Below, in pieces: positions 10,901 through 22,687 of a stretch of 64,000 nucleotides of DNA. Under the pieces are notes generated by a model, which searched no databases, was not told the DNA's origin, and worked only from the letters and a program-made list of their open reading frames with translations. The position numbers were made by a program, and so were the translations under genes. Position 1 is the first letter of the stretch; each line of letters begins with the position of its first letter. The stretch covers positions 1-64,000 of the forward strand of contig DF237155.1 of the NCBI GenBank assembly GCA_000708835.1, written 5' to 3'. The stretch comes from Klebsormidium nitens (lineage: Eukaryota > Streptophyta > Klebsormidiophyceae > Klebsormidiales > Klebsormidiaceae).

Positions 10901-13900
10901 AGTTCTCTCCCAGCTCGGGCCCTTGACCTCGCACCCAAGATGGTGTTTTCGACGGACTGTGCGATAGTTCCCCCGAGGGCAGAGGGTATGGTTTTCGTCG
11001 ATTGCGGTGAATTCCACCTTATGAAGTGCAGACTGGCCGAGCAACATCTTGGGTGCGAATTGTAGGTGCCCGAGGCAGGGACTTGAGCAATACGGCAGAG
11101 TGGCTACTTTGGCAGTGAAAACCTAGCAGCTCAGTCCGGAAACTCCGACCACTATGCTCTTTGGCGTGCTGCACTGACCTGGCCGTCGAAGCCGTGCGGC
11201 AGCAGCAGGACGAGGCCGGTGGGCGTGGCCCACTTCTCCTCGCCGCTCGTGATGAACGTGTCGATGATCAGCTGCGCGTTGTTGGAGAAGTCGCCGAACT
11301 GAAAGGAACAAACAAGCGGCGTCGAGAAACACTGCGATCATCCGTTCGACTCCTGACTGACCGTCCGACATTTCGAAGAAGGCGGAGGACAAAAAGTAGC
11401 TAAAGACTGCTGAGAGAAGTCCAGGCAGGAGCGAACGGTGACCGAGGCACGCCACAAATCCTATGGAGGCGCCCGAACGGAGTCCGGCAGAAGGCAAAAC
11501 AGCGTGACAGGTTTTGCAGAAGTGCGGCGGTCCCTTTGCTTGTGCGTGCTGACCTGCGCCTCCCAGAGCACGAGCGCGCTCTCGTTCTCGAGCGAGAAGC
11601 CGTACTCGAAGCCCAGGACCGCTGCCTCCGACAGGCTCGAGTTGCACACCTTGAACAGCTCCTGCTGCCCCGGGGCGATGTGGTTCAGCGGTACGTACCT
11701 GCGCATACACAGTTTAAAGTCGTTAACGAATTTCGCTCGCCCCCTCGACGCTAACCTTGGACATTTTAAGTTCTCGGTTATGAGCTGCCCTTTAAAAGAC
11801 CTGTGCGGCAATAACCATTGGAAAGAGATTGTTGTAACCTCTTCATTTTCATCGTGACCGACCTACTGTAGTCATCGGCTTTGGTTGCCCTTTTGATAAT
11901 CCAATCAATGGCTCTCACCTCTTGGCGGTGGTTTGGTCGTAGAGCACGGCGTGCCGCTGGTTGAACGTGCCCCGCTCGCAGTCCTGCCCGCTGAGGCGCA
12001 CGTGGTGCGCCGGGTTGGTGGCCGCCGTCTGGCCCAGCGCCGCGTTGGGGTGCACCAGCAGCGACCCGAACGCCAGCGCCTCCGCCGTCGCCCAGTCCAC
12101 GCCGCGCTCGCTCTCCACCATGCGCCGACGGGCAGCCAGCAGCCGGGCCACCTGCGGGCCGGGACAACGAGGTGGAAGTCTGCCCTCTGAGGCCGGGGGA
12201 GGGATCGCTTGAGTGGTTTCATGCGAAAGGCATAGAGCGAGAAGCAGAGACGGAAAGGGAGGGCGGCTTACGTCGGGGTGAAGGTCGAAGTCGGGAGGTG
12301 GTTCGCTGATGGCAAGCCCCTGCAGGAAGGCACCGATAGGATCGTCAAGTAATGCCCGCACCGCACCGCACCGCAAGTGAGAGGAGCGCGGGCTTCGAGC
12401 TTCGCAATGGCCTAGCTTGGCTAAACAGCACGTTGTGACAAAACAGATATCGTTACCCTCGTTCCTTGGCCCCAGACGTCTCGTGGAAAAGCTTCCAGTA
12501 TTGCCCGATAACAGGCCGACTCTGATGCAAGCTCTTGCCGTCTGCTGCGACTAACCACTTGCTTGAGCGTCTCGAGGGGCAGCCCGGTGGGCACGACGCT
12601 GCGGGACTCGCCAGCCCCCCCCAGCGCGTCGCCCTGCCAGTTGCTGGCCAGCCACTCCTGGGGCGCAGGGATGTACGCGGCCGCCGCGGCGTACTCGGAC
12701 TCGAATGCGCTTGTGAACTCGGCCGTCCAGGCATCCACCACCTGGGAAAAGCACGGGGGGAACACATCAGCTGAGCTCTGATAACAGAAAGGTACAAGTT
12801 GGACCTACACAGAGCTTGCGGTCGAATCAGTGTTTGCCGCTCTCTACCGCACCCAACATGTCCTAACCCGGTCCCAGCACCAAACTTGTGTGGACACTGT
12901 GGAAAGCTTTGGATGCAAGCGTTTCCAAAAAAGGATTCCTTGATGCTATCAAAGACGCTTGTATGCGCAAGAGGGCGGCGATCCAGCAGTCCTCTGCGAG
13001 CAGGCCGCCTTACCTCCTGCGTGACCCACTTCTCGGCAAGTGCGCGCTGCAGGTACAGCTGGTACGTACTGGGGTGGCTAGCAATGATCTTGGACGTCAG
13101 GGGCTGCGTCACGCGGGGGTCGTCCTGTGCTGGCAGAGCAAGAGGGTGAGGCCATTGAAGTTCCAACTTACATCGCAGTTCAAAGCAACTCGAGAGAAGA
13201 TTGCAAGCACATAGGTTAGTGTAGGTGAGTTGTTGGAAGACGATGAGAGTCCCTTGCCTGCTCATTGTGGCCGTGCCGGCGGTAGCAGACGAGGTCCACC
13301 ACCACGTCTCGCTTGAAGCGCTGCACGAAACAGACACGCGCGTCAGCTGCCGCCGGAATCAGAGCGAGGTTGACGGCAGTCCGGAAATGTTTCGCTCTGT
13401 TGCTCTACGCCCGTGCGGCACGAGATCTGGGGCGTCAACCATTCCAGGAGTCTGCAGAAGAATGAGCACGGGCCCACCTGGCGCCAGTCGACTGCCAGCT
13501 GGCACACGCGCACCACGGCCTCCGGATCGTCCCCGTTGACGTGGAAGATGGGCGCACCCACACCCTGCACGCGGAAAGCGGACTTTGTCTGAGGTTTCAT
13601 GAGACACGCAAAGGTTTCGCGAAGAACTACTCGACGACAAGACAGGACGACCAGAAGCTTCCGTGCGAGCAAGCAGGATTGGAAGAAGCGATAAGGCCAG
13701 GTACCTTGGCGACGTCGCTGGGGTGCGGCGAGGAGCGCGCGAGCTTGGGGTCGGTGGTGAAGCCGATCTGGTTGTTGAGGATCACATGGATGGTGCCGCC
13801 CGTCGTGTACTCGGGCAGGTCCGACAGCTGGCACACGGGCAAACGGGTTAATGTGGAGGTTTGGAAAGAAGATGGGGCATTCAACGGTGCCACCTTGTGC

Positions 13901-16900
13901 GCATAGACGAAAGTAAGCTTTGGATACGAAGGAAACGAATGTGAAATTGTTCCATTTTGATAGGACCTGACGAACAGCGTTGCACTCTTCGAAGAAGGTC
14001 TTGCAACTACGATACAATCAAATACTTGACTTAGCCGGCTCACCTGCATCACTTCGACCGGCAGGCCCAAGCCGCAGAACGCCGCATCACCGTGGAGAAG
14101 GAGGCCCTGCACAGACCGTCCAGAACGAACTCTCAGTTGGCGAATCGATGGCTTTTCTCAGGCCGTTCGAGGGCCGGAAGACGGCCTTGTACTGACGGCA
14201 CGGACAGAAAAGCACTCTCAAGGCCACTTCGTCCACATATGTCAGCAAGCAATGTAGAAAACCACGGTCGTGAACGCTTCTGTATGTCAAATGCACTCTA
14301 CGCAAGAATCCGCGACACCGACTCCAAGTCTGACGTCCAGGAGACGGCGTGCGGCGTGCTCACCAGGACCTTTTCTTGCTTGACGTCGTTTTTGAAGAAC
14401 TGCTTGGCCTTGGTCTTGCCCACCACCACCGCGTCCACCGCCTCCAGGTGGCTCGGGTTGGGCGACAGCGACACCGCAATCTGCAGCAACAAAAACGGAG
14501 GAAAGGTTTGAATCAGTACTGACTTTTCAAGCACCACGTTGCTGGGTCATCGAGACAGATGTACCAGAATACGCCTTCGTTTGACACGGCTAACAAAACG
14601 TCGGCTCGCGGTCAACCCTCGACATCTGAAAAGAGTCTGCAAGCGGCTGACCCCCACCTTCTTTCCCCCAAACTCGAGCTCCCCGCGCGTGCCGAGGTGG
14701 TACTTGACGTCCCCCACCTGCAGATACTTTGCGCGGCCGCCCATGAACTCGGAGATCATGGCGCCCAGCGGCTTGCGCAGAAAGTGGTGCAGCACGTTCA
14801 GCCGGCCCCTGCACGCACCCACCAGGCTCAGCGAGGCGCACCCGCTCGTGTCGGCAGTCTGCGAAGGCTGTACTGATGAGATCTGGAGAACTGTAGATTC
14901 AGTCGTGTCATACTGACGGCAACACTTTGTCAGCAGGTTTGAGAGCAAACAAGATGTGAAAGGAAGTGAGGGGTGTGTAGAAAGCGAGCGGCCTGACCTG
15001 TGCGCCATTCCCAGCTCGATGTTTTCAACCCCCGACTGGGCTGCCCGCTGCAATTATAAGGACTGGGTTACTCGCTGAATCTTTCCAGAGATCGAGAAGT
15101 CACGTTCAGCTGCATCTGACAAGACGTGTTGCGATGTAACGGGAGTTGAACGCCCACGAAATGCTCAAAAACGATACAATTTCGCAGCCCAGTGCAACCA
15201 TAGCTTCTCACGACCTTTCGAAGGAAAGCGGTCGCGTAACTGACCTCTGCCAGGGCAAACAGCCCCGCCATCAGGCTCTCGCATCCTTCAATGCCAAACC
15301 GCTTGGCGCTGGGGAACTTCGTGGCGAAAAAGCGCTCCAGCTGATCTGGACAGTCAGACAGGAGAACGGGTTGTGTCGCCAGCTCAGAGACGTTTTGACG
15401 CATTGAACACGATAATAATCTTGGAGAAGCATGGAGTAGCCTTGTCTTCTCATGGGGTACCATGAGGAAGTGCGTTATTGTCGACAGGGGCACAACAACG
15501 AGGACCAGGTTGAGGACCAGGTCGCCAAGCGATGTACAAAGCTGGTTTCAAACACCCAATGAGTTGCGAAAATCGATGAGTAATTCCTACTTGTTAGCCC
15601 CAATGGTTCGAACAACTGAAACTTCGACTCATCATACTGACTTCTAACACGACAGTGATGTTGAAAACAAGTTTCACTAATCACCTGTGTAGAGTAGGCG
15701 GCGCAGGATGAGGCGCTTCTCGGAGGGGCTGAAGAAAGACCGGTTAACGGGCCGCTCGACCATGGATCGCACCCACTCCTTCTGTTCCTTGGTGTTCACG
15801 TGCTCGTACTCGACCGTCAACGTCCCACAGTAACTACATGACGCCAATATTTCGAATTCGCTGAATCCAAGAAGCTATCATCACAAGTAGCCTTCAAACG
15901 AGAGGGCTACGTCTTTCGAATGAGTGGTGGGGCGGACAAACATGATTACAGTCTTTACACTGAGAAGTTCACTGGCCCGAGTCGCGGTCGTACCTGGCCC
16001 TCATAAGCGCCACGATCTCTGGGACCGTCCAGAAGAGCTGCGCGGCCTTGGCGATCCTGAGCTGATCACCCAGAAAGTATCTGCACACAGTGGGCAGCCA
16101 CATGAGCGAAGTGACTTTACGAGAAGCGGACTTCCGCCTTCCTTCACAGATTTTGCAATTGTCCGAGGTTAGGTTAACATGTTCTGTTGACAGAATCCAC
16201 CCTCCTCGAGATGCAACAGTCTAGGAGAACGTCACAGTCGTTATAAGAAAACTTAGGACTTTCAGCCAGGTACGGTCCACTTTCGAAAGACGAAGGGCCA
16301 CTCGAAGCCCTTTTTAGAAGACAGCTTATAATGGATTGGCTGCCACCAGTGTTCTGCGCACCTCGTGCGAAGGTCCACTCCTTTCAGTCCCACTGCGGAG
16401 AGGTCCAGCCGGGGGTAGTTCTTCATCAGCCGGTGCAGATCCTCAGCGTTGACTGGCTTGCCAATGTTGGCATCGCCATCGCCCTCCGTCAGCGGGCCAA
16501 GAGTGCGGCCCAGGGGGTCTGGACACCAGCTAAAAAGGTCCTCACCAAGAGCTTTCCAGCCAAACAGCTTTCCAGCAAGATTGTCCAGCCAGGTTTTTCC
16601 AATCCATAAAGTTTTTGATTGGTGGAGTCAGCAGAGTCATGGCATTTCAAGAAAGGCGAAGAGGGGGCAAAGCAAAATATTACAACAAGTGAGCTCCTGG
16701 AATGCTTTGCAAATGGCATTTGAGTGTCCGGAATTTATGTAACAAGATATGGAGTGATAGGAAGAAGTGGGATGGATGACATGAGGACATTATACAGCAG
16801 AAAGTTCTGATTGCTGTGGCCGATGTGGGGCCCAGCTTCCCCAAGCTCCCACTATGCTTTATTGCACTGATGCAGCTCAGCGAGGTGGTGGTGTGCCCTC

Positions 16901-17152
16901 ACCAAGCGTCGCTGCAAAGTGCCCCCTGCTACGGAACGCACGAATCAGCGTCACCAGCTTCAGCGTCTGTGAGATGTGCCTGATGTCCTGGGGGGGCTGT
17001 GGCCCTGCTTGTGCTTCACCAGGCACCCCATGCGTGCTGCTTGCACCACCTTTGGCAGGATGCGCCTGAGAAGTGCTTCTGTGAAACCGCCGGCCGTGCA
17101 ATTTCCAAATACTCTGCAGGACACCCTGGGTGCCAATTCTTGGGACCGACAT
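7996..17152 (-). CDS. OGDH: 2-oxoglutarate dehydrogenase E1 component with EF-hand insertion
   Basis: Thiamine-diphosphate E1 subunit that decarboxylates 2-oxoglutarate and passes succinyl to E2 in the mitochondrial TCA cycle. There are 27 exons: 17152-16903, 16518-16362, 16080-15994, 15833-15685, 15345-15245, 15047-14998, 14808-14658, 14480-14364, 14106-14044, 13827-13705, 13564-13478, 13320-13258, 13124-13014, 12741-12556, 12319-12272, 12151-11919, 11698-11554, 11298-11179, 10854-10725, 10560-10434, 10229-10167, 9969-9915, 9632-9588, 9422-9358, 9170-9071, 8635-8489, 8226-7996. They total 1,067 residues. Visible motifs: [38 protein letters not shown]...ILNNQ (cofactor motif), [54 protein letters not shown]. 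The N terminus is Arg/Ser-rich (GRRFHRSTS), as in a mitochondrial presequence. Oddities: about 80 residues carrying an EF-hand interrupt the enzyme at residues 775-853; the usual N-terminal E1 segment is absent; intron 12 is GC-AG; the cofactor motif has GLG where GQG is usual. The C-terminal [12 protein letters not shown] supports OGDH over DHTKD1. Confidence 0.95.
10167..10854 (-). other. EF-hand-coding exons inserted in OGDH
   Basis: Exon 19 ends after the codons for AAADT plus one base (10725). Exon 20 begins 10560 and completes Ser, giving the 12-residue loop [12 protein letters not shown] (residues 789-800) with Asp at 1, Ser at 3, Gly at 6 and Asp at 12, preceded by EMEAGFAAA and followed by LLAFMRKF as the two helices. 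Exons 20-21 continue with [11 protein letters not shown], then [12 protein letters not shown], which looks like a second, degenerate EF-hand partner. The enzyme resumes exactly at exon 22 with [10 protein letters not shown], matching the family's VNATTPANYF. Intron phases 1, 2 and 2 line up without adjustment. By family knowledge this position is normally a short linker between the ERFLQL helix and the VN-STP strand. Confidence 0.85.
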
Positions 17153-18199
17153 TGTGGAGCTACGGCAATTCACTAACACAAAGATGGTACCCAACCCATA
17201 CAGCTTGCGGCATCATATCAAATGCACTGTCTGCTGGAAATTGGAGCAGCTCATTTGGTAGGAAGTTGCATCAGTGAAGCACCAAACCCTCGGAAAGTCA
17301 TTGCGCTCAGCAATACTAGGATGGTCTGCATTTGATGAGGAGAACCTAATGCCAATGCTAGTAATGCGGGCGCCCCACCAAAAGTACTAATAGAACCCCT
17401 TGCGGCTTGCCTCTGCCACTGGCAGTGGCGCTGCGCCAAACTGCGCCCAGCATTGAAGGTAGGTAGAAGAGGGTTATTAGCTCGGGGTTAGAGTTAGCCT
17501 TGGTAGTCAAGTAAACCGCGCCGATGAAGCGGGAGTGCACAGAAGCACGCCACGTGCTGTCGAGTCGCTCCGCCGATCGCACGGCTGGGAGCATTCCATC
17601 TGGCAACGTTGTGCATTCACACAGAGGCCATCCATGGCTGCCATGGCAGCTTCCTGTGCACAGCTCATGCAGCTCAGGGTATGGCGCCAGCACCATCACC
17701 TGATTGATTTCGAAGAAAGGGCATAGCTAGCTAGGTATCTGTGACGAGCAAGGTGTGGGCAGCTCAGGCCCAGGGTCTGATCGATCTGCCTTCCACAATT
17801 GCCTCACGCGACAAAGTGTCTTACCCCACACAGATTGGATCACTCGCCACGCCGACGCAGGTCTGCATTGAATTTGATTTTCTGGAGGTCTTGTGACCAT
17901 CCGGCCACAGATTGCACCTAACGATGTTGGCGAGTGTGGCGCAGCGAGGAGGCTCGCTTGCGCATCCTTTTCTAGACAGATCCCAAGAAAGACCCGCTTC
18001 TTCTTGTCAATCAGATCACCCTGTCCTTGGCTCGATCAGCTCCTGTAAAGGTCTCAAAACCCGGACTCGGAAGGAGAGGATCTTCAAAAATGAGAAAAAG
18101 CAGCAAGGGCCTCGGAGGCCCAGTCTGGCAAGGTCAGTGCAGCCATTGACCTCAACAATATGGGGTGACTGTGAGCTCCCCTTCTCGAGTCTCCTCCTG
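17153..18199. promoter_or_regulatory. Divergent spacer between OGDH and PPGK
   Basis: About 1 kb between two start codons pointing away from each other, so it should contain both promoters and 5' UTRs. The open frames within it show no family resemblance. An open frame runs from 17912 into the PPGK first exon, but upstream of 18200 it lacks transit-peptide character, so I place the start at 18200. No sharp TATA element stands out. Confidence 0.4.
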
Positions 18200-21100
18200 A
18201 TGGTCATCTCAGCAGCTTCTCAGATAAGCGCTGTGCGGGGTGTTGCCAATGCGGAATGGTGTGCTCCCAGTCTCTATGTGTCCACCAGGCAGCATCTCAA
18301 CTCCTCAGTAGCGAATCCCGCCTGGATGTGCCCCCTGGAATGGAAGCAGACAACCGGGCAGAGATTACCGGCCCGGTAAGATGCAGATCTAGTGCGCACA
18401 GATGTTGGGAACTGGGGCTTTGAGACCAGGGGAATCAGTGGACGGGCGATGATGTACAATCACAAAAGTGACAGCAGCTTAATCTCTCGGGTGAACTCAC
18501 AAGATCCTTCCGTAGAGTATGTCTCAGAGTCCTTCACATTATGGCGGGCTTAATGCAATGTGTAACACACTGATTACTTTGGTCGAAGCTCAATCATGTC
18601 TTACGGTCGCAGCCTTAGCACTGGCTTTTGGAAAGAAAAAGGAACAAAGAGCAGAGTTTGATTTTCTCAGAAGTTTCAACCTGTCTCCTAGAAAATCCTA
18701 GGATTCTTAATCTGTCCATAAAACCTGCTCTTTAAACACCGCCAGACTTTTTGGGTTCTCAGCCCTTAATTCCATCCCCATACTTCGGCCAACTGAACCA
18801 TATTGGTCTTGGATCCTATTATGGTTTCATACATTTTGCCACTGGTTGCAGGACGATTGCCACCACTTGTGCCGCCAGCACTGTAAACCCCAGCACTACA
18901 GATGATCGACCTGAGGCTTTTGGGATAGGAAATATCATCCTTGGTAAGAGTTACGCCCTTCAGGTGTTGCTGACTTAATGGTAGCTGGCTTTCTGGAAGA
19001 TTGACAATGCGCTGAGGTCATGTAGGATCGCGTGAGGATTATTGCGATGACTCCTGTGATATCCTTATTCTGACAAGATTTGTTGTGTCTTGCCATGCAA
19101 ACATTCTGTCAGCAGAATATTCATTGACCAGCTGATTAGATTTCTAATATGTCTCGGTTTTCCATCACAGGCATCGATATTGGGGGCACCAGGTACGCCG
19201 CATCCTCATGTTCGATTTGTGTGCACCTGTCCCAACGTTCGCTTGACAGCTTGAAGCTGAGAAGTAGTCAGCATTCCTGACATCTGAGACTCACTGGTTG
19301 CTCATCATCATTTCCTCCATTGTATATGCAGAGTCATTTCGGAAATAGAGCCTCAGATGCTGAACAGAAACACTGTACCCTGAACGCCTTACTACATAAC
19401 TTTTGTGCCTCACTGTGTGTTCTCTTCCCGCCTGTCTTGCCCAGTGTAAAGGGGGCCCCTGTCGACACCCGCACGGGCACGTTGATGAGAGAGCGTCATC
19501 GCATCTGTACGCCACAGCCAGCCACCCCAGAAGCAGTGGCGGCAGTTGTCAAGGAAATGACAGACCACTTCGACGTGAGTCCGGCCCAGCTGCCTAAGAT
19601 CCTCATGAGCTCGGTAATCTTTTGCATGTACAGCCCGTGAGAACTCGGGCAGCTCGAAGATGCTGCAAAGTTCGAAGAACGAGAAGATTGGTTTTGCTTG
19701 AGGCTCATAAGCTCGATACTTCGAAGTTGTACTCGACTTTTTACTATTCTTGCCACCTTTTGCAGTGGGCAGGCCGCCCTGTAGGCATCGGCTTTCCAGC
19801 GGCGATCCGGGACGGACAAGCACTGACAGCCGCAAACTGTGAGTCTCGTTTAGTTTGTGACAACCGTCAAATCCGCTCCCAGGTCCCACGTAAACAGTGA
19901 CTCGAGTGGAAACATGTATACACCGTCTTTTGTTTGGAGAAAGCACCTCGATTCTCATGACAAACAAAGTTGGCAGAACAAGCGTCGAGACGTTGCTTCG
20001 AGGGTGGCTCTACTTCGACCGCCGCCAAATGCCCGGAATACTGTGACGAATCGCATTTTAAGGGTCGGTCGCCCTGCTTACATCGCTTCACTTGTCGTGG
20101 TCTGCAGTAGATAAGCGGTGGATTGGGGTCGACACGTTGGAGCTGTTCCAGAATGCGACGAACTGCTCGAACCTGGTAGTTGTGAACGATGCGGACGCGG
20201 CCGGTTACGCCGAGATGGGGTTCGGGACGGGCAAGGGCGAGCGGGGTGCAGTGCTCATGATTACGTTCGGTACGGGGGTGGGGACAGCGCTCTTCATCGA
20301 AGAAGTCCTGGTGAGCTATTAGGAGTCGCGGACTCTTTAGAACGATGCCTTTTTCTCGAGATTCAAGCGGCTCAAAAGTTTCTTACAAAGAATCTTGGCC
20401 GCAATCCTCTGCTCCTCGCACTGCAGTGAAAGTCGAGAGGGTCTTTCGCGCTTGGCCTTACTATTGGGACGTCGTTCGAACCTTGGTGCGCAGACTCACC
20501 TACCTGCAGCTCGGCGCCAAACCAAGTGGAAAACCTTCGGAAGCATTATCGTTGTTTTTGGAATTGGCGTCGCTCGTTTCCTTCGAGGCAGAGACAAATT
20601 GCGGTCGCAGAAAGTTCTCAGAAAGTTCTTTTTTGTAATCTTCTTTTTCAAGATCTGACGGTCGTCACAAGCGGTCCTGACATTGCAGGTGCCTTGTCAC
20701 TTCGCTTTCGGTCGAAAGAGACGCAGTTGGGCTGGTTCGAAAAGAACCTTCGCACGATCTGATTGTCGCTTGCTTCCGGAGCAGGTCCCAAACCTGGAGC
20801 TGGGCCACATCGAGATCGACGGGGAGGACGCTGAGCCGTCGACGGCGGGCGTGGTTGTCGAGCGGCTGGGGCTGACGTGGCAGCAGTGGGCAGACCGCGT
20901 GACACGCTATCTGACGGTTATGGAGAGATTGCTATGGCCCAACCTGATCATCGTGGGCGGCGGGGTTAGCGAGGCGGCGGATCAGGTGGGCGGTCGATGT
21001 ATGCCCTTGCACGGTTCAGAAGAGAAGCTGCAATTTCTCTTGTAAAGAAGACTTGAGGAACTGCGTAAAGATCCCGCATTTTCAACCTGTACTTGTGATT

Positions 21101-21595
21101 CATGTCGTGGCCCGTTCATTTGAAATGGCGGAAATACTGTCAAAGAGTCCATTGCAGTCTCGAAGCCAAGAGCAGGGCGCTCGCGGCCCGTTGCGTGTCT
21201 CCTATTGAAATGGCGCGGTCATCTAGAAATGGCGGGAGTAGTGCCAGCGAATGCATCGCAGTGATGAAGCTAAGAGCCTGTCGCTCGCGTTTTGGTGCGT
21301 GTCCCATTGAAATGGTCGTGCCTTGCTTTTGAATATCTGTCCGACTCGCGTCCGACCTTGTTGAGGAGCTCTTACATCAAATGCGATCTGCCCAGCCACT
21401 TAACATATCAAACCGCTGAAGGTCCTCTTGTCCTTGCAGTGGCTGCCTTTGGTTAAACTGCCGGGGAAAACGCAGATCAGGGTCGCCACCATGCGGAACG
21501 ACGCCGGGATCGTGGGTGCAGCTCTTGCATGTTTAGCAAAAGCTGCTTTGGATTACAAGGTGTGCGTTACGGTGGATGAGTTGACTGACGCCTGA
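18200..21595 (+). CDS. PPGK: ROK-family polyphosphate glucokinase-like kinase, probably plastid-targeted
   Basis: Eight exons: 18200-18375, 18852-18943, 19171-19192, 19445-19574, 19766-19838, 20108-20310, 20785-20985 and 21440-21595. All phases match, giving 350 residues. The N-terminal 85 or so residues are rich in Ser, Ala, Thr and Arg with few acids, like a chloroplast transit peptide. The kinase follows: ILGIDIGGTSVKG (phosphate-binding loop), [24 protein letters not shown] (catalytic Asp in the ND-A context), [18 protein letters not shown] (the ExGH motif) and [13 protein letters not shown], ending [13 protein letters not shown]. This order is diagnostic of ROK kinases, and the [18 protein letters not shown] and [10 protein letters not shown] details match bacterial strictly polyphosphate-dependent glucokinases better than hexokinases. 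Predicted reaction: glucose phosphorylation, using polyphosphate or ATP. The donor specificity is inferred only. Confidence 0.88.
21117..21320. repeat. Two diverged ~105-bp direct repeats inside last PPGK intron
   Basis: The blocks starting near 21117 and 21222 share GAAATGGCGG, AAGAGC-GG/TC-GCTCGCG and GCGTGTC-C-ATTGAAATGG in the same order. They look like an old tandem duplication within the intron 20986-21439. Confidence 0.55.
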
Positions 21596-22687
21596 CCAGA
21601 AGCAGAACATACGCTGTCACGCAATCCCAATTGCCTTCAGAGTAATCGGTGCCGCTGTGCTTCGAGCTTCATAATTGCTGGCTCTCACAATCCTTCTTAT
21701 GTCAGATAGTCTTATGTCACACTCCATGCTTCACAATCCACTTAAGTCGGATCAGTAGCGCCTGTGGAACGGTTCAAGAGCATATGACAGTTGAGGCGAC
21801 AAGCCCTTATCTATGCAAAGAGTTACAATAGATGCTACTGTCAAGTATAATTGTCAGGTTTCTGCGGAGAGGCGCACGGCATGATGCATATGTCATAAAC
21901 AGGTATTTACGGTCCTGGCAGTGTCGTTTCGAATACTTCCTTAGTCATGTGGAATTGAATGAACTGAACTCGCATTGTAGATGACTGATGCTACGCAAAA
22001 GTTAACATGTGGTCATGGCACGCCTCCATGCCACGTATGCATCTTCATGCAATGTGCATGTGCAACTTGAAGCAACAGATCCGGCCCTGATACACGATCT
22101 CATAGGAGTCGGACGACAACATGCAGCAGCTTGGATACACTCAGAGGCTCGGCGGCAAGCTCGTTAACCGACTGCAGCTGCCACGCTTCAGAGACGGGTG
22201 GTTCTTGTAAGCGATCGTTTTTCTCTCTCAAGTACGTTATGAAGCGAACGGCCAGGCAACGTAAGAAGGTGCCACTGTACTCATTCGTAGGAAGGAAGCT
22301 GTAAGGTGTCATCAAGGCATGGTCTGGTAAAATCCTAGGCGGCCTATACTTTGCTATAGGCACTTTGGCAACAACATTGCACTACCCGCTACCTTCCTAG
22401 AAAAAATCATGTGATCTCAATGTGGCGATTGCTCAGAGTAGTCGCATGAGATGTTCCTCACTGGCTACCCGGCAAAAAAGAATGATGAACGGCTCTAACT
22501 TCGGGTCTAAGGTGCAGCGTGGCACCCCTCGGGCGTGAACGTACTCTAGTACGACTAGACTCTTCCTGCTATGCACGTGCCGATTGATGTGTGAAAGTCG
22601 TTTCAGCCGAATCAGAAGCTCGTCTAATAACCGCAATCCTACCCGCCCCAACGGGCAGTGGAGGGATAGTGTAGCAACCGCTGTGGG
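21596..22687. other. Spacer between convergent PPGK and desaturase genes
   Basis: About 1.1 kb that should hold two facing 3' UTRs. There are several CATGCA/TGCATG hexamers around 22020-22050. No exon-like or RNA-gene signal was seen. Confidence 0.45.

Noticed and set aside
10400-11065. 221-residue plus-strand open frame
   Set aside because: Antisense to OGDH exons 19-20, with no splice logic or family resemblance of its own.
12453-13337. 294-residue minus-strand open frame
   Set aside because: It runs through OGDH introns and reads the exons out of frame. The spliced frame gives clear family motifs.
7996-17152. Assignment to the DHTKD1 (2-oxoadipate dehydrogenase) branch
   Set aside because: Considered because of the short N terminus and GPDHSS, but the YRRHGHNE and the C-terminal [15 protein letters not shown] block fit OGDH better. 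A phylogeny would settle it.
19410-19967. 185-residue minus-strand open frame
   Set aside because: Antisense to PPGK exons. The plus-strand exons carry ROK motifs.
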